DNA from: Sanderia malayensis | Lineage: Eukaryota > Cnidaria > Scyphozoa > Semaeostomeae > Pelagiidae | Reading direction: 5' to 3' | Length of the DNA stretch: 64,000 bases | Assembly (NCBI GenBank): GCA_013076295.1 | Contig: RQOL01000660.1 | Location: 5,992,494-6,056,493 of the forward strand | Shown here: piece after piece, positions 1 to 11,234 of the stretch | How the letters are laid out: every line of letters starts with the position of its first letter | How positions within the stretch are numbered: position 1 is the first letter of the stretch | Made by a program: the position numbers and the translations under genes | Notes under the pieces: generated by a model | Databases searched by the model: none | The model's input: only the letters and a program-made list of their open reading frames with translations | What the model was told of the DNA's origin: nothing

Positions 1-7
1 CCTCAAA

Positions 8-66
8 ATGTATAAAGTCTTGGATTCATTTCTTCCTTTGCGGGAGAGGTAAATGACATGAAATGA
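8..66 (+). promoter_or_regulatory. short upstream ORFs / TATA-like motif before GPCR copy A
   Basis: An ATG at 8 opens a 14-codon reading frame (MYKVLDSFLPLRER) that stops at 50-52. It is followed directly by two minimal frames, ATG-ACA-TGA at 53-61 and ATG-AAA-TGA at 58-66, the last overlapping the GPCR start at 63. The arrangement recurs before all four GPCR copies. The same stretch contains TATAAAG (11-17), so it could instead be a TATA box, with transcription starting near 40 and the 14-codon frame untranscribed. Confidence 0.4.
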
Positions 67-992
67 AGATGGAAAACGACACAGCCAGCACAAATCAACA
101 TGATTGCATTAGAATAGAATCAGGAAAATTCATAATAGCCCTGGCTATGGTATCTTTTCCCATTCAAATTCTCCTCATCAAAGTGCTATTTTGGAAATCA
201 AGATTAACTCTGCCTCGTCACATGATTTTGGCAAGCCTTACTATTTCAGATTTCATCCAAGTAAATTTTGGTGCACTCATCATAGCTAGTGGAAGAATAT
301 TTGACCCGAAGACAAAGTCCTGGAGCTGCCAGTTGCACCGTAAACTAATGGAAATAAGCTGCGTTGTCACAGTAGTCACAGCTAGTGGCAGTATCCTTGC
401 ACTCTGTTTGGAGCGTTACATTGCCTGTGTTCATTGCTTTCGTGTTCACCAGATATTTTCTGAACAACGTGTAAAAAGGTTGCTTTACACGATATGGATC
501 TCTGGCATTATTGCTGGATTCTTCGACTACAAACGCTACATCCCAAATTACACATTGGTTCTACTGCCTTTGACTTCGACATTCAGCATCATTTATTTTA
601 TTTCAGTTCTACCCACATCTGTCATTCTCCTCATCTTGCAAACTCGTCTCTATCTATTATCGATGAGGAAGCTAAAAGTGGAACCAGCGAACAACTTTGG
701 AGCACAGGCCGAGGCAAAAGATTTGATAAGAAGACAGCTGAAGCTAGCGATCTGCGCAAGTTTTGTAGCCATTCTCTACATCGTGTGCATGTGTCCTTTG
801 GCTTTTTATATTATGCATACAGGATTTAAGGAAGTCAACGATGCTTCGGCTTTCAGGTCGGGAAGTATCTTCATTGCCGCCATCAACACTTTAGTTGATC
901 CATTCCTCTATGGCATTGGCATGGCCGATACACGCCGAGAGATGAAGCGAGAGCTTAAATCATTGAATAATTACATATTCTGTAAAGACTAA
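63..992 (+). CDS. class A (rhodopsin-like) GPCR, copy A
   Basis: Single-exon 309-residue seven-transmembrane receptor. Visible segments: TM1 about 22-44, TM2 52-74 with the sodium-site Asp in LTISDF (D63), TM3 97-119 ending in ERY (117-119, the DRY motif), TM4 139-156, TM5 172-194, TM6 226-250 with CMCPL in place of CWxP, TM7 266-286 with DPFLY (279-283) in place of NPxxY. The N-terminus is short with one sequon (N5) and a second lies in extracellular loop 2 (N162). Cys89 before TM3 is present but loop 2 has no Cys, so the usual TM3-loop 2 disulfide seems absent. The ATG at 63 is preferred because it is shared by all four copies; the ATG at 69 has the better context but is CTG in copy B. Length and intron-less form fit cnidarian orphan or chemosensory-like receptors. 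Ligand unknown. Differs from copy C by one residue (F154, Val in C). Confidence 0.9.
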   Translation: MKMENDTASTNQHDCIRIESGKFIIALAMVSFPIQILLIKVLFWKSRLTLPRHMILASLTISDFIQVNFGALIIASGRIFDPKTKSWSCQLHRKLMEISCVVTVVTASGSILALCLERYIACVHCFRVHQIFSEQRVKRLLYTIWISGIIAGFFDYKRYIPNYTLVLLPLTSTFSIIYFISVLPTSVILLILQTRLYLLSMRKLKVEPANNFGAQAEAKDLIRRQLKLAICASFVAILYIVCMCPLAFYIMHTGFKEVNDASAFRSGSIFIAAINTLVDPFLYGIGMADTRREMKRELKSLNNYIFCKD

Positions 993-2640
993 ACTCTTGG
1001 ACTTATCAGTGACAATACGATAGCAGCTTCTAAAGTCTTCCTAAACAAGTTGATGCGAGAAGAAGTTTTTGTTGCAAACTCTTAATTGGGATTTTTTTCA
1101 AAATAAAACGAGAATTAAATTTTAAATACTTTGCTGGTACGAGTAATTTGATTGTATCAGTTGATTTCATTATTTGACTTTAATAACTTAGCTGAAAGCT
1201 GGAGCAATATGTCCAGCACTATTATTAGATGGTTATTATTAGATAGCTGTTACTTGATGTCTGCTAAGACTCGCTCTAAAATAGTTCGCAGTAGATTTTT
1301 GCAATAATAATAACAAAAATAAAAATAATTAACAATAATAACAATTTGATAATAATGATATATGAAGAGAAGAAACGTCAGAGAATTAGAGAGAAATATT
1401 ACTATGAAGTTGTGAATATGGTTAAAACGCGCTGACTTGGAACGATGTAGCTACTGAGCATACAAGTGGGCAGGAGGAAGCTCTCAGAACAAACAACACC
1501 AAACGCTTCATAGATAGAAGATGAGAGTCACCATTGTGTAGGATGTGCGGTGAGTGTAATGAAAGGGGTATCATCAGCAAATGCGCCGTACCAGCACAAA
1601 AAACATGAATGAAAAAATACAACAGTGTATGGGGGTATGTACATGAAAAGTTTTGCAAATTGAAGAACGACAAAATTCGGAGACTTTGTGTTCCATTGTG
1701 ACAGGCACGTAATTGCAAGAAAGCAGGTAGCATTGCGATAAATAAAACAAAGAAAGACATACTGAATAATATTATGGAGAATTTCGGATGCTTTCTTGAT
1801 TTGGAGAATTGATCTGGACCTGCTTGCTGATTTTGATACATAAGATGCTCACTGAAAATTGCCAAAAAGAAAGCCTTGACAATTTTAATATCAGAGAACT
1901 CTAACCGAATCTGATTTTGATATTTCAGATGCTGCTAACTGAAAATTTTCACAAAAAGAGGCTTTTACTAGGGTACACTAGAGTTTGACCTGTCAAACGA
2001 GCCACCTAAGGGAGAAGAAAGACAAATGGGACGGCACAATGAAAATGAAAAACAACATTGCAATGATTAAGTGAAATCCTCTTCAAAGAGGGGTCTGTGA
2101 TTTGGTTCCCTGACCCGATCTCTCTAACTGTGCCCCTACTGGGAATCAGGTGCATATTTAGACCGATAGACAACGGGGTGTTAGCAGACTTTATACAATA
2201 TTTATGACACTATTTTCTAAAGCCACGCAAAATGCCGAAAACAGGAAAACACAGCAACCACACTTGCAAACATTAACTGCATGGTAATAATATGTTGTAC
2301 TGGTCTATTATGTAAATAGGATATGAAAGCAAGTTTCAAACATAGTATAAAAATGTAAGGTTTAAATACAAAAACTATATAAAAAATTAACTACAACTAC
2401 AACCTCTCAATATCTAGCTTATTCATGTTTAACATAAGGTAGGCAATGGCTAATCAATGGCTAATTTTATGAACAATGGCTACTGAAATCTTAAAATTCA
2501 TCATGCACGGTTAATAAAAACTAAAACATAAACCAAGAATAATTTACTCATTTACTCATAAAATTAATTAAAATCTGGCATAAATAGCATAAACGTCTCG
2601 TCAATGGCGTAGATAGGAAATTTTATAGGGGGCCAGAAAT
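993..2640. other. 3' flank of GPCR copy A, no gene supported
   Basis: AT-rich sequence almost identical to 52401-54040 downstream of GPCR copy C. It includes an AATAAA-like signal within about 120 bases of the stop (AAATAAAACG near 1100) that could end the receptor mRNA, and a run of AATAATAA repeats near 1305-1355. A 147-codon minus-strand frame at 1422-1865 exists but I do not accept it as a gene. Confidence 0.6.
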
Positions 2641-2830
2641 GTATATTTTCTGACAAAAATTTAATAAACATTTTTGTTTCCTAAAACTATGAATATAACA
2701 TGAGGAAATTAGCTAGAACTGAACGTGAGCAGAAGATATTTATTTTCCGACAAGATCAGCAATTTTCGGACAAAGCGGCAGTTTAGCTCTACAGGGGGGG
2801 GGGTTTCGCCCCACCTGACCCCCTCTATCT
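2640..2830 (+). repeat. dispersed short repeat (MITE-like), copy 1
   Basis: A stretch of roughly 190 bases holding AGGAAATTAGCTAGAACTGA, a 'TTTTCCGACAAGATCAGCAATTTTC' type core and a run of G. It recurs in direct orientation at about 54050-54240 (as part of the segmental duplication) and in inverted, diverged form at about 31370-31560. No coding capacity is seen and the ends are not defined. Probably a non-autonomous transposon or SINE fragment. Confidence 0.6.
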
Positions 2831-3189
2831 ACGCAACTGCGTCTCGTGCAACATCTTTCAACATATCATTATCTAAGCAAAGCTCTGAGATACAGCTTCC
2901 ATCTCTTCGTAACGTAGCATGGGCCTTCTCAGATATCTCAACATTACTTTTACCAGTCCAATAATCCACTCAAGCAACTTCTCCCTCCACCAAAAAGAGC
3001 TTATATCAAATTGCATTTCTAGGCCACATAAGTATATGGTATCGTGTTCTAGATATCGTCCGTAGATATGACTCTCGTTTTGTGGGTATTAAGTGATAAC
3101 CCATGACGTAGAGCTAGCCACGTGAGTACAGAAGCTGATAAAGATGCAGCAAAGAGGTGCGTCTCGCCCCAAAAATATCAACTCCAGCA

Positions 3190-3560
3190 TACTTGAAGGG
3201 TCTGTCTAAAACTACTCATGGGCAATGCTGCGATGTTTGGACCTCTCGGATAAATGACTTAAAGTTATTTGCATTTTTAACACCCTTTTATCACGGATTA
3301 CCCTGCTCTTCTATTTGTGTCCAGAACTGCAATTTGATGTCGACTAATATTATCCTGACCATCTCATATTCAACCTTCTGGTAACATATCATCTCTGTGA
3401 CTTTGTGCCAAGAAGGGATGAGAATGATATGTGTTTGGTGAAAAAGACTCCTACATCGGCTTGAAACGAGTAGGACTGGGTCTTATTGGCTAATTGTACA
3501 ACTGATCAGCCGTATTGATTCCACTGCGTCTTTCTTGATGCCTAACAAGTATTGGAAACT
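3190..3560 (+). repeat. flank block shared with 63100-63480 and 54610-54960
   Basis: This block is nearly identical to 63115-63480 downstream of GPCR copy D, but clearly diverged from the matching part of the copy C flank (about 54650-54960). The flank of copy A therefore changes its closest relative from C to D at about 3.25 kb, which points to recombination between copies. Confidence 0.65.
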
Positions 3561-3672
3561 TCTCAAGTTCTGAAAAATTCATCTATTTTCAATTCAGTAT
3601 GAACGTTGCCCTCAACTTCTCAAGTTCTGAAAAATTCATCTATTTTCAATTCAGTATGAACGTTGCCCTCAA
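3555..3672 (+). repeat. tandem duplication of about 59 bp
   Basis: The segment starting CTTCTCAAGTTCTGAAAAAT and ending at CGTTGCCCTCA occurs twice in direct tandem. The copy D flank (63467-63520) has it only once. Confidence 0.85.
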
Positions 3673-4000
3673 AAACGGTAAATGCAGCTACATTTTTGAA
3701 ATTTGTGATAAAAGCATCAACATTTGAAAAGAAGTGCAACGTAATACACTGAACAAGATAATGGTCCCCAACTAAAAGATGCCCCCTGTGCTATTTTTAG
3801 ATAGAGAACTATGCCCCATGCATCAAACACGGCAAATGCCATAACATTTTCGAAGTTTGTGATGGAAACAATAACATTTGAATATAAGGGCAATTTAATA
3901 TGCTGGAAAGTACCAGGTATTTTTTGAAACACGTCCGTTGTACTCTTTTGAGATGAAGAATTTTGTCTATTGCCTTAAAAACGTCAAAGGCATTTTTGTG
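3660..4000 (+). repeat. ~150-bp satellite repeat, about 2.3 units
   Basis: Units contain CAAAAACGGTAAATGCAG, then AAATTTGTGATAAAAGCAT, then ACATTTGAAAAGAAGTG, then CCCCAACTAAAAGATG and TGCTATTTTTAGAT. Anchors lie at about 3677, 3831 and 3983. The same unit occurs at 44.85-45.78, 60.32-60.48 and 63.59-64.00 kb. Short frames in it are by-products of the repeat. Confidence 0.75.
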
Positions 4001-5800
4001 AAATGCGGCATGAAGTGTTGTAAGCGTTTGGCCACCTCCTGAAAAACACACATGAATTGTTAACTATTTAGGGGTAAATGTTGCGTTTGACCGTAGCTGC
4101 AAGGCAATGTTTACACAGAACGTATTTCCAATTTGCAGCTTTACGATCATGGAAAGCACTGTGAAAGGATGTTTCAATATCTAAAGGCCTGTGGGGTTTG
4201 AAGTGTTATTTTATTCGTATAACTACTTTTCCGGGATGTTCATGGTTACGCGATAAGCATGACATCTTTTAAGCTGCAGCATTGTAATCGTATACAGATA
4301 CATGTATACGTAATAACTTGATTAAGCGGGACTCTAGCATCCAGAGTCAGCAACTTTTGCGTCGCAATTAGTGACCCTCAGCTGTGTTGCAACTGTAGAG
4401 TAGAAAACTTTACCAAGTACTCATCTAACGCCTTCCCACCCAGCAACCCCATTTGCTATTCACTGTATAATTCGATGTAGTTGCACACCAATACTTCGTT
4501 TGATCCCTGTTGCTGCAGTCAAGTTACACGTAACGTGTTTCCAAGTCTTCTGTTACCATTGTCAAGCAGGTCTCTGCTCTGGATACCGTATATGCTTGTC
4601 TTGATAATATTTTGAAGATTTGTTTAAAAGACCAGCAAATTTCTAGACATATGATTGATCATCATCTTCTATTTGCGGGCATTTGATTTGAAAGTGATTT
4701 GATGTTCGATTGTGCTTACCTACTTCATTTATGACAAATTTTTATTACCTCTTACTTCACTTTTTCTTGCAGCAGCTGTGAATTAAACCAGTGCTTACTA
4801 CCTCACAATTATGATAAGAAGATAAAAGTAAGTGTAAAATATGTGAAGTGCTAATGCAACGATGACAAAAAGCTGATAAAAGTAAGTGTAAAATATGTGA
4901 AGTGCTAATGCAACGAAATTTTACATAGTTTTTTGTTTAAATACTTATAGATTTCAATGCACTTATTAACACTGCGCAAATATAATTTGAAAATTATGCA
5001 TACATTTTTCGCTATTAACCTACTCACAACAAGAATGAAAATGGTAGAATTTCAGGGTTGATATCTAAGAATTTTGACTTTCAAAGTTCGACAAATTATT
5101 CAATGTTAAAGCAATTACGAGCTAAAGCAATTTATTACAAAAAAGACAATTGGATTATGAAACAGACGGTATAAAAGATTTGCTAGACATGTAAGATATC
5201 TATATTTTAATACACTTTTTATCTCTTTTTGATATTTTAGTATATTCATTTATATTATATACTTTTACATAACGTTGCAAAAAGGCAGGGATGCCAAAGT
5301 TAAGTTACATTATTATAATTAAAACATTTTTATTTGTATATACGCTTTGATAGTTACCTGATTTTGCAACAAGTATATATCCACTCGCTTGATAGTAAAT
5401 ACGAGAGTACAAGGATTAGGCCCGCAAAATGTCAGCTTGTCAGTTGTCAGATTCACGTACAGCTTTGGTTAACTTATAGTTGTCACGTTCGTAGGAGCAC
5501 CTTTATAAACCGTCAAAGCGTAAAGTGTATTTACCTCCTTCGCACTTCCCCCACAGTATGTTGATGTAATAGACTTGGAAAAGGGATACTCTCCATCTCA
5601 TGTGTCCATTACGGCTCCCAGCTTGAAATCTCGAATCATCTTTGTCGCAACTCCGGTCACTCCTCCGTAGCTAGCTTCACCAGAAAACGTACCATGTGGT
5701 TAATAATTTACCACTGTGATTGGTGTAGCTTGTATGTGATTTGAGATGTTACAGATTTCTTTTTCTGTGTCTGATCGATGTAAAACAATGACATTGAAAA
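4000..5800. other. intergenic, no gene seen
   Basis: Very AT-rich and without a convincing coding frame. It contains one 42-bp direct duplication (4821-4862 and 4875-4916, beginning GATAAAAGTAAGTGTAAAAT) separated by 12 bases. Confidence 0.6.
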
Positions 5801-5821
5801 CTGCATTACTTCAATCATCGG

Positions 5822-5892
5822 GTGCAGTGGCGTGGAGGTAGTGCCATGGGGTGTGCAACCGACCAGGTAAGTGGTTCGAGACGACGGTAAGT
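5822..5892 (+). repeat. tRNA-derived SINE head
   Basis: On the plus strand TGGCGTGGAGGTAGTG resembles a Pol III A box and GTGGTTCGAGACG, about 45 bases further on, resembles a B box (GGTTCGANNCC). The spacing fits a tRNA-like promoter. The same module lies inverted at 6415-6485. No intact tRNA cloverleaf is evident, so this is read as a SINE head rather than a tRNA gene. Confidence 0.6.
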
Positions 5893-6414
5893 CATTTAAA
5901 TTCAATTTAACTTTCTCTGATATCGAGGTACTTATCTGTAATTCTCCTTACTAACTACCGTAATTCTAACTATCTCCTAACATATAGTCCAAGAATAGTA
6001 GTAGTGATAGTAGACTTCAATTAGAAAAGTTAGTAATAGTAGAGAGGTTGGCAGTGGTGAATAGAAGCTAAGGGGATATCGCGCAAATGGCTGTAAATAG
6101 TAAGGGGTCATACGCTCTCGCCAGAAAAACTAAGGGGAGGTGGTTCAACTTTTTGTTACAAGAAAACACCTCTAGAGAAAACGCAGACTGAACTTATCTC
6201 CCCCTTGATTTTTCATGATTCGGGCAATGTCCCCTTGCTTATTTCCTCAATTTGTGCGATGCTCCGATTGGTTTTCATCCCTGGCGTTTTGTGTTTGCGA
6301 TCACTCACGCTTTTACTTTGCGAGAATCATCAAATGTTAGTGCATAATTATAGACAAGGCCAATTATCAATGATAAATCAGAATTATACTTACATGGATG
6401 TAAATTCACATTTA

Positions 6415-6487
6415 CTTACCTGCTATCGAACCACTTACCTGGTCGGTGCACAACCCGTAGCACTACCCCTAGGCTACTGCAACCGAT
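6415..6487 (-). repeat. tRNA-derived SINE head, inverted relative to 5822-5892
   Basis: Reading the minus strand, TAGCCTAGGGGTAGTG (A-box-like) is followed by GACCAGGTAAGTGGTTCGAT (B-box-like). Together with 5822-5892 it forms an inverted pair about 0.6 kb apart, and the similarity extends some bases outside both heads. Confidence 0.6.
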
Positions 6488-7262
6488 GATTGAAACGATG
6501 TAAATGTCACTCTTAAACTCTATTACGAATTCAATGTATGTAACATTGATCAAAAGTCAACCTGTAGGCACCTGGCCTTGAACTTCTAACCTGTCAGATG
6601 CCAAACCATAGCACTACCTCTAGGCCACTGCAACCGATGAATGAAGCGGTGTAAATGTCACTCTTAAACTCTATTAAGAATTGAATTTGTGCAACATTGA
6701 TCAAAAGTCAACCTGTAGGCACCTGGCCTTGAACTTCTAACCTGTCAGATGCCAAACCATAGCACTACCTCTAGGCCACTGCAACCGATGAATGAAGCGG
6801 TGTAAATGTCACTCTTAAACTCTATTAAGAATTCAATGTATGTAACATTGATCAAAAGTCAACCTGTAGGCACCTGGCCTTGAACTTCTAACCTGTCAGA
6901 TGCCAAACCATAGCACTACCTCTAGGCTACTGCAACCGATGAAAGAAGCGATGTAAGTGTAACTCTTAAACTCTATTACGAATTCAATTTGTGTAACATT
7001 GATCAAAAGTCAACCTATAGGCACCTGGCCTTGAACTTCTAACCTGTCAGATGCCAAACCATGGCACTACCTCTAGGCCACTGCAACCGATGAAAGAAGC
7101 GATGTAAGTGTAACTCTTAAACTCTATTAAGAATTGAATTTGTGCAACATTGATCAAAAGTCAACCTATAGGCACCTGGTCTTGAACTTCTAATCTGTCA
7201 GTTGCCAAACCATAGCACTACCAATTCAATTTATGTAACATTGATCAAAAGTCAACCTATAG
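6488..7262 (-). repeat. tandem array of a 151-bp unit carrying a degenerate SINE head
   Basis: The anchor AACATTGATCAAAAGTCAAC occurs at 6542, 6693, 6844, 6995 and 7146, exactly 151 bases apart each time, then at 7237 after a truncated 91-base unit. On the minus strand each unit holds GTGGCCTAGAGGTAGTGC (A-box-like) and GGTTAGAAGTTCAAGG (weak B-box-like). The exact period and small divergence indicate recent amplification of a Pol III-promoter-bearing unit. Confidence 0.85.
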
Positions 7263-8677
7263 GCAGCTGGACAACATAAAAACAAAAGGCGTAACTATAT
7301 TGTTATTATTCATGATTGCTTACATTATCTATACAATTCAATATTCGATTACGATATGATTTTAACATGCAAAATACCAAAAAATCAGCAAAATACCAAA
7401 TAATTACTACCAAATGCTATGCATGAAAACATACGATCGTGTCTCAACTATACAAATTGGGGCGGGCCGGTTAAAAGAGTGTGAGTGCTAATTATATAAA
7501 AAATACCAAACATGCATCATACAAATTTATACATTCTCATAAAAACTGAACAGTAATTGCAATGTGTTAACTAACTGACAGGGTAGATTCTTTTCCAAAT
7601 AACCTAACAGAGTTGTTAACCTTGGATTTGTACATGAATTCTATGTAATGGAAAGCTTAGATTTATTGCCCTCAAACATTATGACTGGAAGTGATACGAG
7701 TTAGCTTATCTTGTAGAGCTTCATACGTTGAACAAAATTGTCATTTACTGCATTTTAATGCAACGTATGAAATTTTAGTTAAAGCCGTTCGATCGCGAAC
7801 AAATCAATCAATTATTATTGATCCAAGAATATTATCAGTCTCCGTCAAATGAAAGTAGTTTTATGCCAAATTTGCAACATGAAGCATTAGTGAACAACAG
7901 AGCTGCAGAGAACATTGCGCCAGGGTCAGGAAAGCTGGTATCTCCTGTCAACAGACACGAAGTGCTCAAAAGGCTTCCAAGGAAATAAGATGACCCAAGG
8001 CTTAACATGGAAACATTTATAGAGAAGCTCAACCTTGAACCCGGGGCCACAATGGAAACAGTTGTAGTCCTGGTACCTACCTCACAATAGTGGATTCTGA
8101 TTGGCTAATCAATTAACAATATAAATTGCATAAATTAGTGACCCTGGGAATTTCAAGTGTTTTAAACATGGCGACGCTGTAAACAAAAATTTTTAAAGAG
8201 GCTGCCAAAAATATTGGTTTGCCTTGCAACAAAGAAACTGACAGTGGACATTTGATGGCAATATGCAACTGTTTTTATAGTTATAAAAACAGTTGCCAGA
8301 AAAAATATTCAATATGCCAGGTAAAGACTTAGAAATAGAGGGAAAACAAAGAAACATCTTTGCGAAAAGAGTCTGCAACAATTTGTAAAGAAAAATCACG
8401 GGAAAATTTAAAAATAGGATAAAATTATCGATTAGAAATATGGTGGAAGAAAGCAAAGAACGCAATGATGAAAATGTAGCTACCGATGCAGACCATCAAG
8501 AGGCCAGGAAAACGCAAGTCCATGGAAAGTGGAGTTGCCGATGGTGAATCTGAGAGCAACCCCATTGAAAAATTTAAGCAACCAGAAGACAATTAAAAAA
8601 CTAATTTTACCGAAGAAATTATTTGCACCGCAGACCCAACTCAAAAAAATCGAAGACAAGATACGATCTGTACGCGG
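7263..8677. other. intergenic, no gene assigned
   Basis: Mostly AT-rich. Between 7820 and 8090 the plus strand has a coding-looking but stop-containing frame with residues such as NRAAENIAPGSGKLVSPVNR, and 8439-8711 has short frames rich in Lys and Glu; neither matches a family I recognise. Likely old mobile-element debris. Confidence 0.5.
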
Positions 8678-9340
8678 AACCATCGCCACTAAGATGCGCT
8701 GTGACGACTGATGTCTCAAGTGATGCGCAAGTGATGCGCAAGTGATGCGCTGTAATACTGCGTATTCCCCGCGCCTGCGCTGTTGTGCTTGCTGCTTAGG
8801 TTCCGTCATCACTTGTGTTTTCTAGCTTGTTTTTCTCTCTTATATTATGTGTGATCCTAGTTGCAGCGTTTCATTACATAGGTATTTCCTTAGAGTTTTG
8901 ATATTCCGCCTTTATGTATCATCAATATAAAGTCTTCAATATATATAATCTTCTTTTCATGTCTTATCGTCTTTCCTTTACTTCTATCACTAAGGTTGTT
9001 TTTCCATAACATTGCCACAAGTTTATATTCACATAAACGTATATTCGGCTTATTTGGTAGTCATTTGTTTAACCTAGATTGTATCCGTTTAAGCTTATAT
9101 TCAACATAACATTTCCATTTGCATGTTTCCTGTTATTCTTAATTTTGATTGGATAGTCCGCTAAATTAGTCATCGTAAATCTGTATTTAAAACCATATGC
9201 TTATGTTTGCGAAAGTTAGTTATACACTTGGTTCTTGAGAAAGACCAAGGTCGTTTTGCTGTTTGTGATATACGTTTGAGAAAACTATATCTGTCGTGTT
9301 TTAGCCGCTCGAATTCTGCCTAAACTGGAAACAATTTACA
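8678..9340 (+). repeat. candidate 5' LTR of a Ty3/gypsy element
   Basis: This lies directly upstream of a gypsy gag. It ends near ACAATTTACA followed by TTTGGTGACATTGTC, the type of junction seen between a gypsy LTR and its primer-binding site. The first ~130 bases recur at 18168-18300. An 11-bp motif, AAGTGATGCGC, is present three times in tandem here (8718-8750) and once in the other copy. The exact left end is uncertain and no matching 3' LTR was found, so the element is incomplete. Confidence 0.4.
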
Positions 9341-9663
9341 TTTGGTGACATTGTCGCTGAATTTTGAATACTGAGAAGTTTCCGAATCCAGCCAGAAGGG
9401 AAGTGAAGTCTTAACCGAAGCTGTCGCCGTAAGTGATCACTGTAAATAGCGCATTTATACTTATTGACTTTCCCTTGATATTTTGTACATGCGGATATTA
9501 ATTGGACATTGTTAAACCTTTTCAAAATGAGAAAAGGGTCTAGAGCAAATAGATCTAGAGAAAGAGACGTTGTTGAACGAAAGATGGTGAACTTAGAACT
9601 CTTACCCAAACGTTTAAAACCATTGAAGATCAACCAAAAACTGTTATTCAACCTTCAAAATTT

Positions 9664-11134
9664 TTAGGTGAGCCAGGGGATGGTATAGAGAACTGGTTAA
9701 AAAGTTTCGAAAGGATAGCTCGTGCGAATAGTTGGTCCGAACGAAGGCAGTGCAAAATTTTGCCAGTTTTTCTGAGGGAGCCTGCTGCCGAATTTTTCAA
9801 TGAATTGCCCCTGGAACAAAAAAACGATCCAAAAGAGTTTAAGACAGCCCTGGTCGAAAAATGTATCCCGAAAGAGGCTCGTAGGTTTTTCTACGCACAT
9901 CTTTATTCAAGACGGCAAGCAGAATCTGAGTCGGCGGAAGATTTCGGAAGAGAAATCCAGTTACTAGTCCGAAGGGCGTACGCTGAAATGCCGATGGAAC
10001 ACCAAGACACGTTGATGCGCGAACACTTTGAGAATGGCCTACGCCCAAGTTTGAAAAGGATCGTGCTGATTTCTGATCCCAAATCGTATGCCAAAGCAGT
10101 GGCAGTCGCGAAAAGAGAAGAGATAAACGACCAGGTTTCCAAAGGTTCTGCACCTTGGATGAGACCACACGTTGGATATCAAGCTCCTCCGCAGATGCCA
10201 ACCGCTGTTGCCGTCAGCCGAACAGAAGTACAATGATCGTTTGGATCGGCTCGAAAACATGGTAGAAAAGATCTCTTTGGCACTGATGGAATCGGGAAGA
10301 CAGAGTCCAGCCCAGAGCTTTGGAAGACGCACCTATGGATCCGAAAACGAAAACCTGAGGACAACAGATGGCCGTCCGATTTGCAACTACTGTAAAAAGG
10401 TTGGACATGTAGAGTGGAGGTGCAATGCGAAAAGGGAAACAGAAGAGAAGTAAAAAAACTAGAAATAACTGCTAACGTAGCGTCGTTGGGGTGTGATGCA
10501 GCTTACGAAGGTAACTTAAATCTCCATATTATGAATAATTCTAACGGTAGGATTTATCAATGTGTCACATTTACCGCAAAAGTGTCCAATTACCAAACAG
10601 ATATAATTATTGATTCTGGTATAACAGTCATGAGTTTTGAACTGTTTAATTTGAGCAACAAGTATTGGAAGCCTGCGTTAGAAATTGAATATGATAATAT
10701 TTAATAATATTTCAGCAAGGACACCAACAGGTGACATGCAAAATATTATAGGCAAATCATGCGTTGAATTGGATTTGAGAGATAGCCTTTGGTATGTTGA
10801 TTGCTATATCGTTGGTAATATTAATTCATTCTTGTTAGGAACCAATTTTCTTGTTAATTCTAACGCCAGTATTGATTTAGGACATATGCAAGCTAAAATA
10901 GGAGTACAAAGCGAAAAAAACAAAAGAAGAAACGAAACGAAAATCAGACAAAATGGAACAAGTGAAGAAATCCAAAAAAGCAATTTTGGACTTTCAATTA
11001 CATCTTCAATAATTTTCTTATTCTATCGGTCAAATGATTATAATGTAAGGATATTGGTTACTAATATGCAGTACTATGATTCGAGTTGTTTCCTGGGTCT
11101 ATTAAGCTCATACAGCACATTATGGGCGCAGTGA
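9664..11134 (+). pseudogene. gag-pro: Ty3/gypsy gag-protease remnant
   Basis: Retrotransposon capsid and protease, broken. The gag core (9664-10236) starts with the typical F-x-G-x(2)-D pattern and continues through WLKSFERIARANSW. A frameshift near 10200 moves reading to the frame of a CCHC zinc knuckle, CNYCKKVGHVEWRC, at about 10380-10425. A second shift leads to a retropepsin-like segment with IIIDSG (10603-10620, DSG in place of DTG) and, after another shift at about 10690, FLLGTNFLV. Three frame changes and no RT or integrase nearby show a dead 5' fragment. The candidate LTR lies upstream. Confidence 0.75.
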
Positions 11135-11234
11135 ATTAAATTAGATTAAAACCGCTGATGAAGCGCTACTTGAAGCGCCGACAAAGCCAGCAAAGGAAAG
11201 ACAGCAAAGCCTGGTGTTAACTATTTCGTACAAT

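Noticed and set aside
1422..1865. 147-codon minus-strand ORF, repeated at 52830-53273
   Set aside because: Its repetition reflects the near-identical duplication of the whole flank. The diverged flank of copy B does not keep the frame, and no domain or splice context is seen.
5822..5892. Functional tRNA gene
   Set aside because: A- and B-box-like text is present but no complete cloverleaf with acceptor stem could be drawn.
6488..7262. CRISPR array
   Set aside because: The 151-bp units are contiguous without unique spacers, and the window is clearly eukaryotic.
8480..8812. 110-codon minus-strand ORF and the overlapping 60-codon plus-strand ORF
   Set aside because: Both run into the LTR-like repeat, and their ends are set by repeat sequence, not by a gene.
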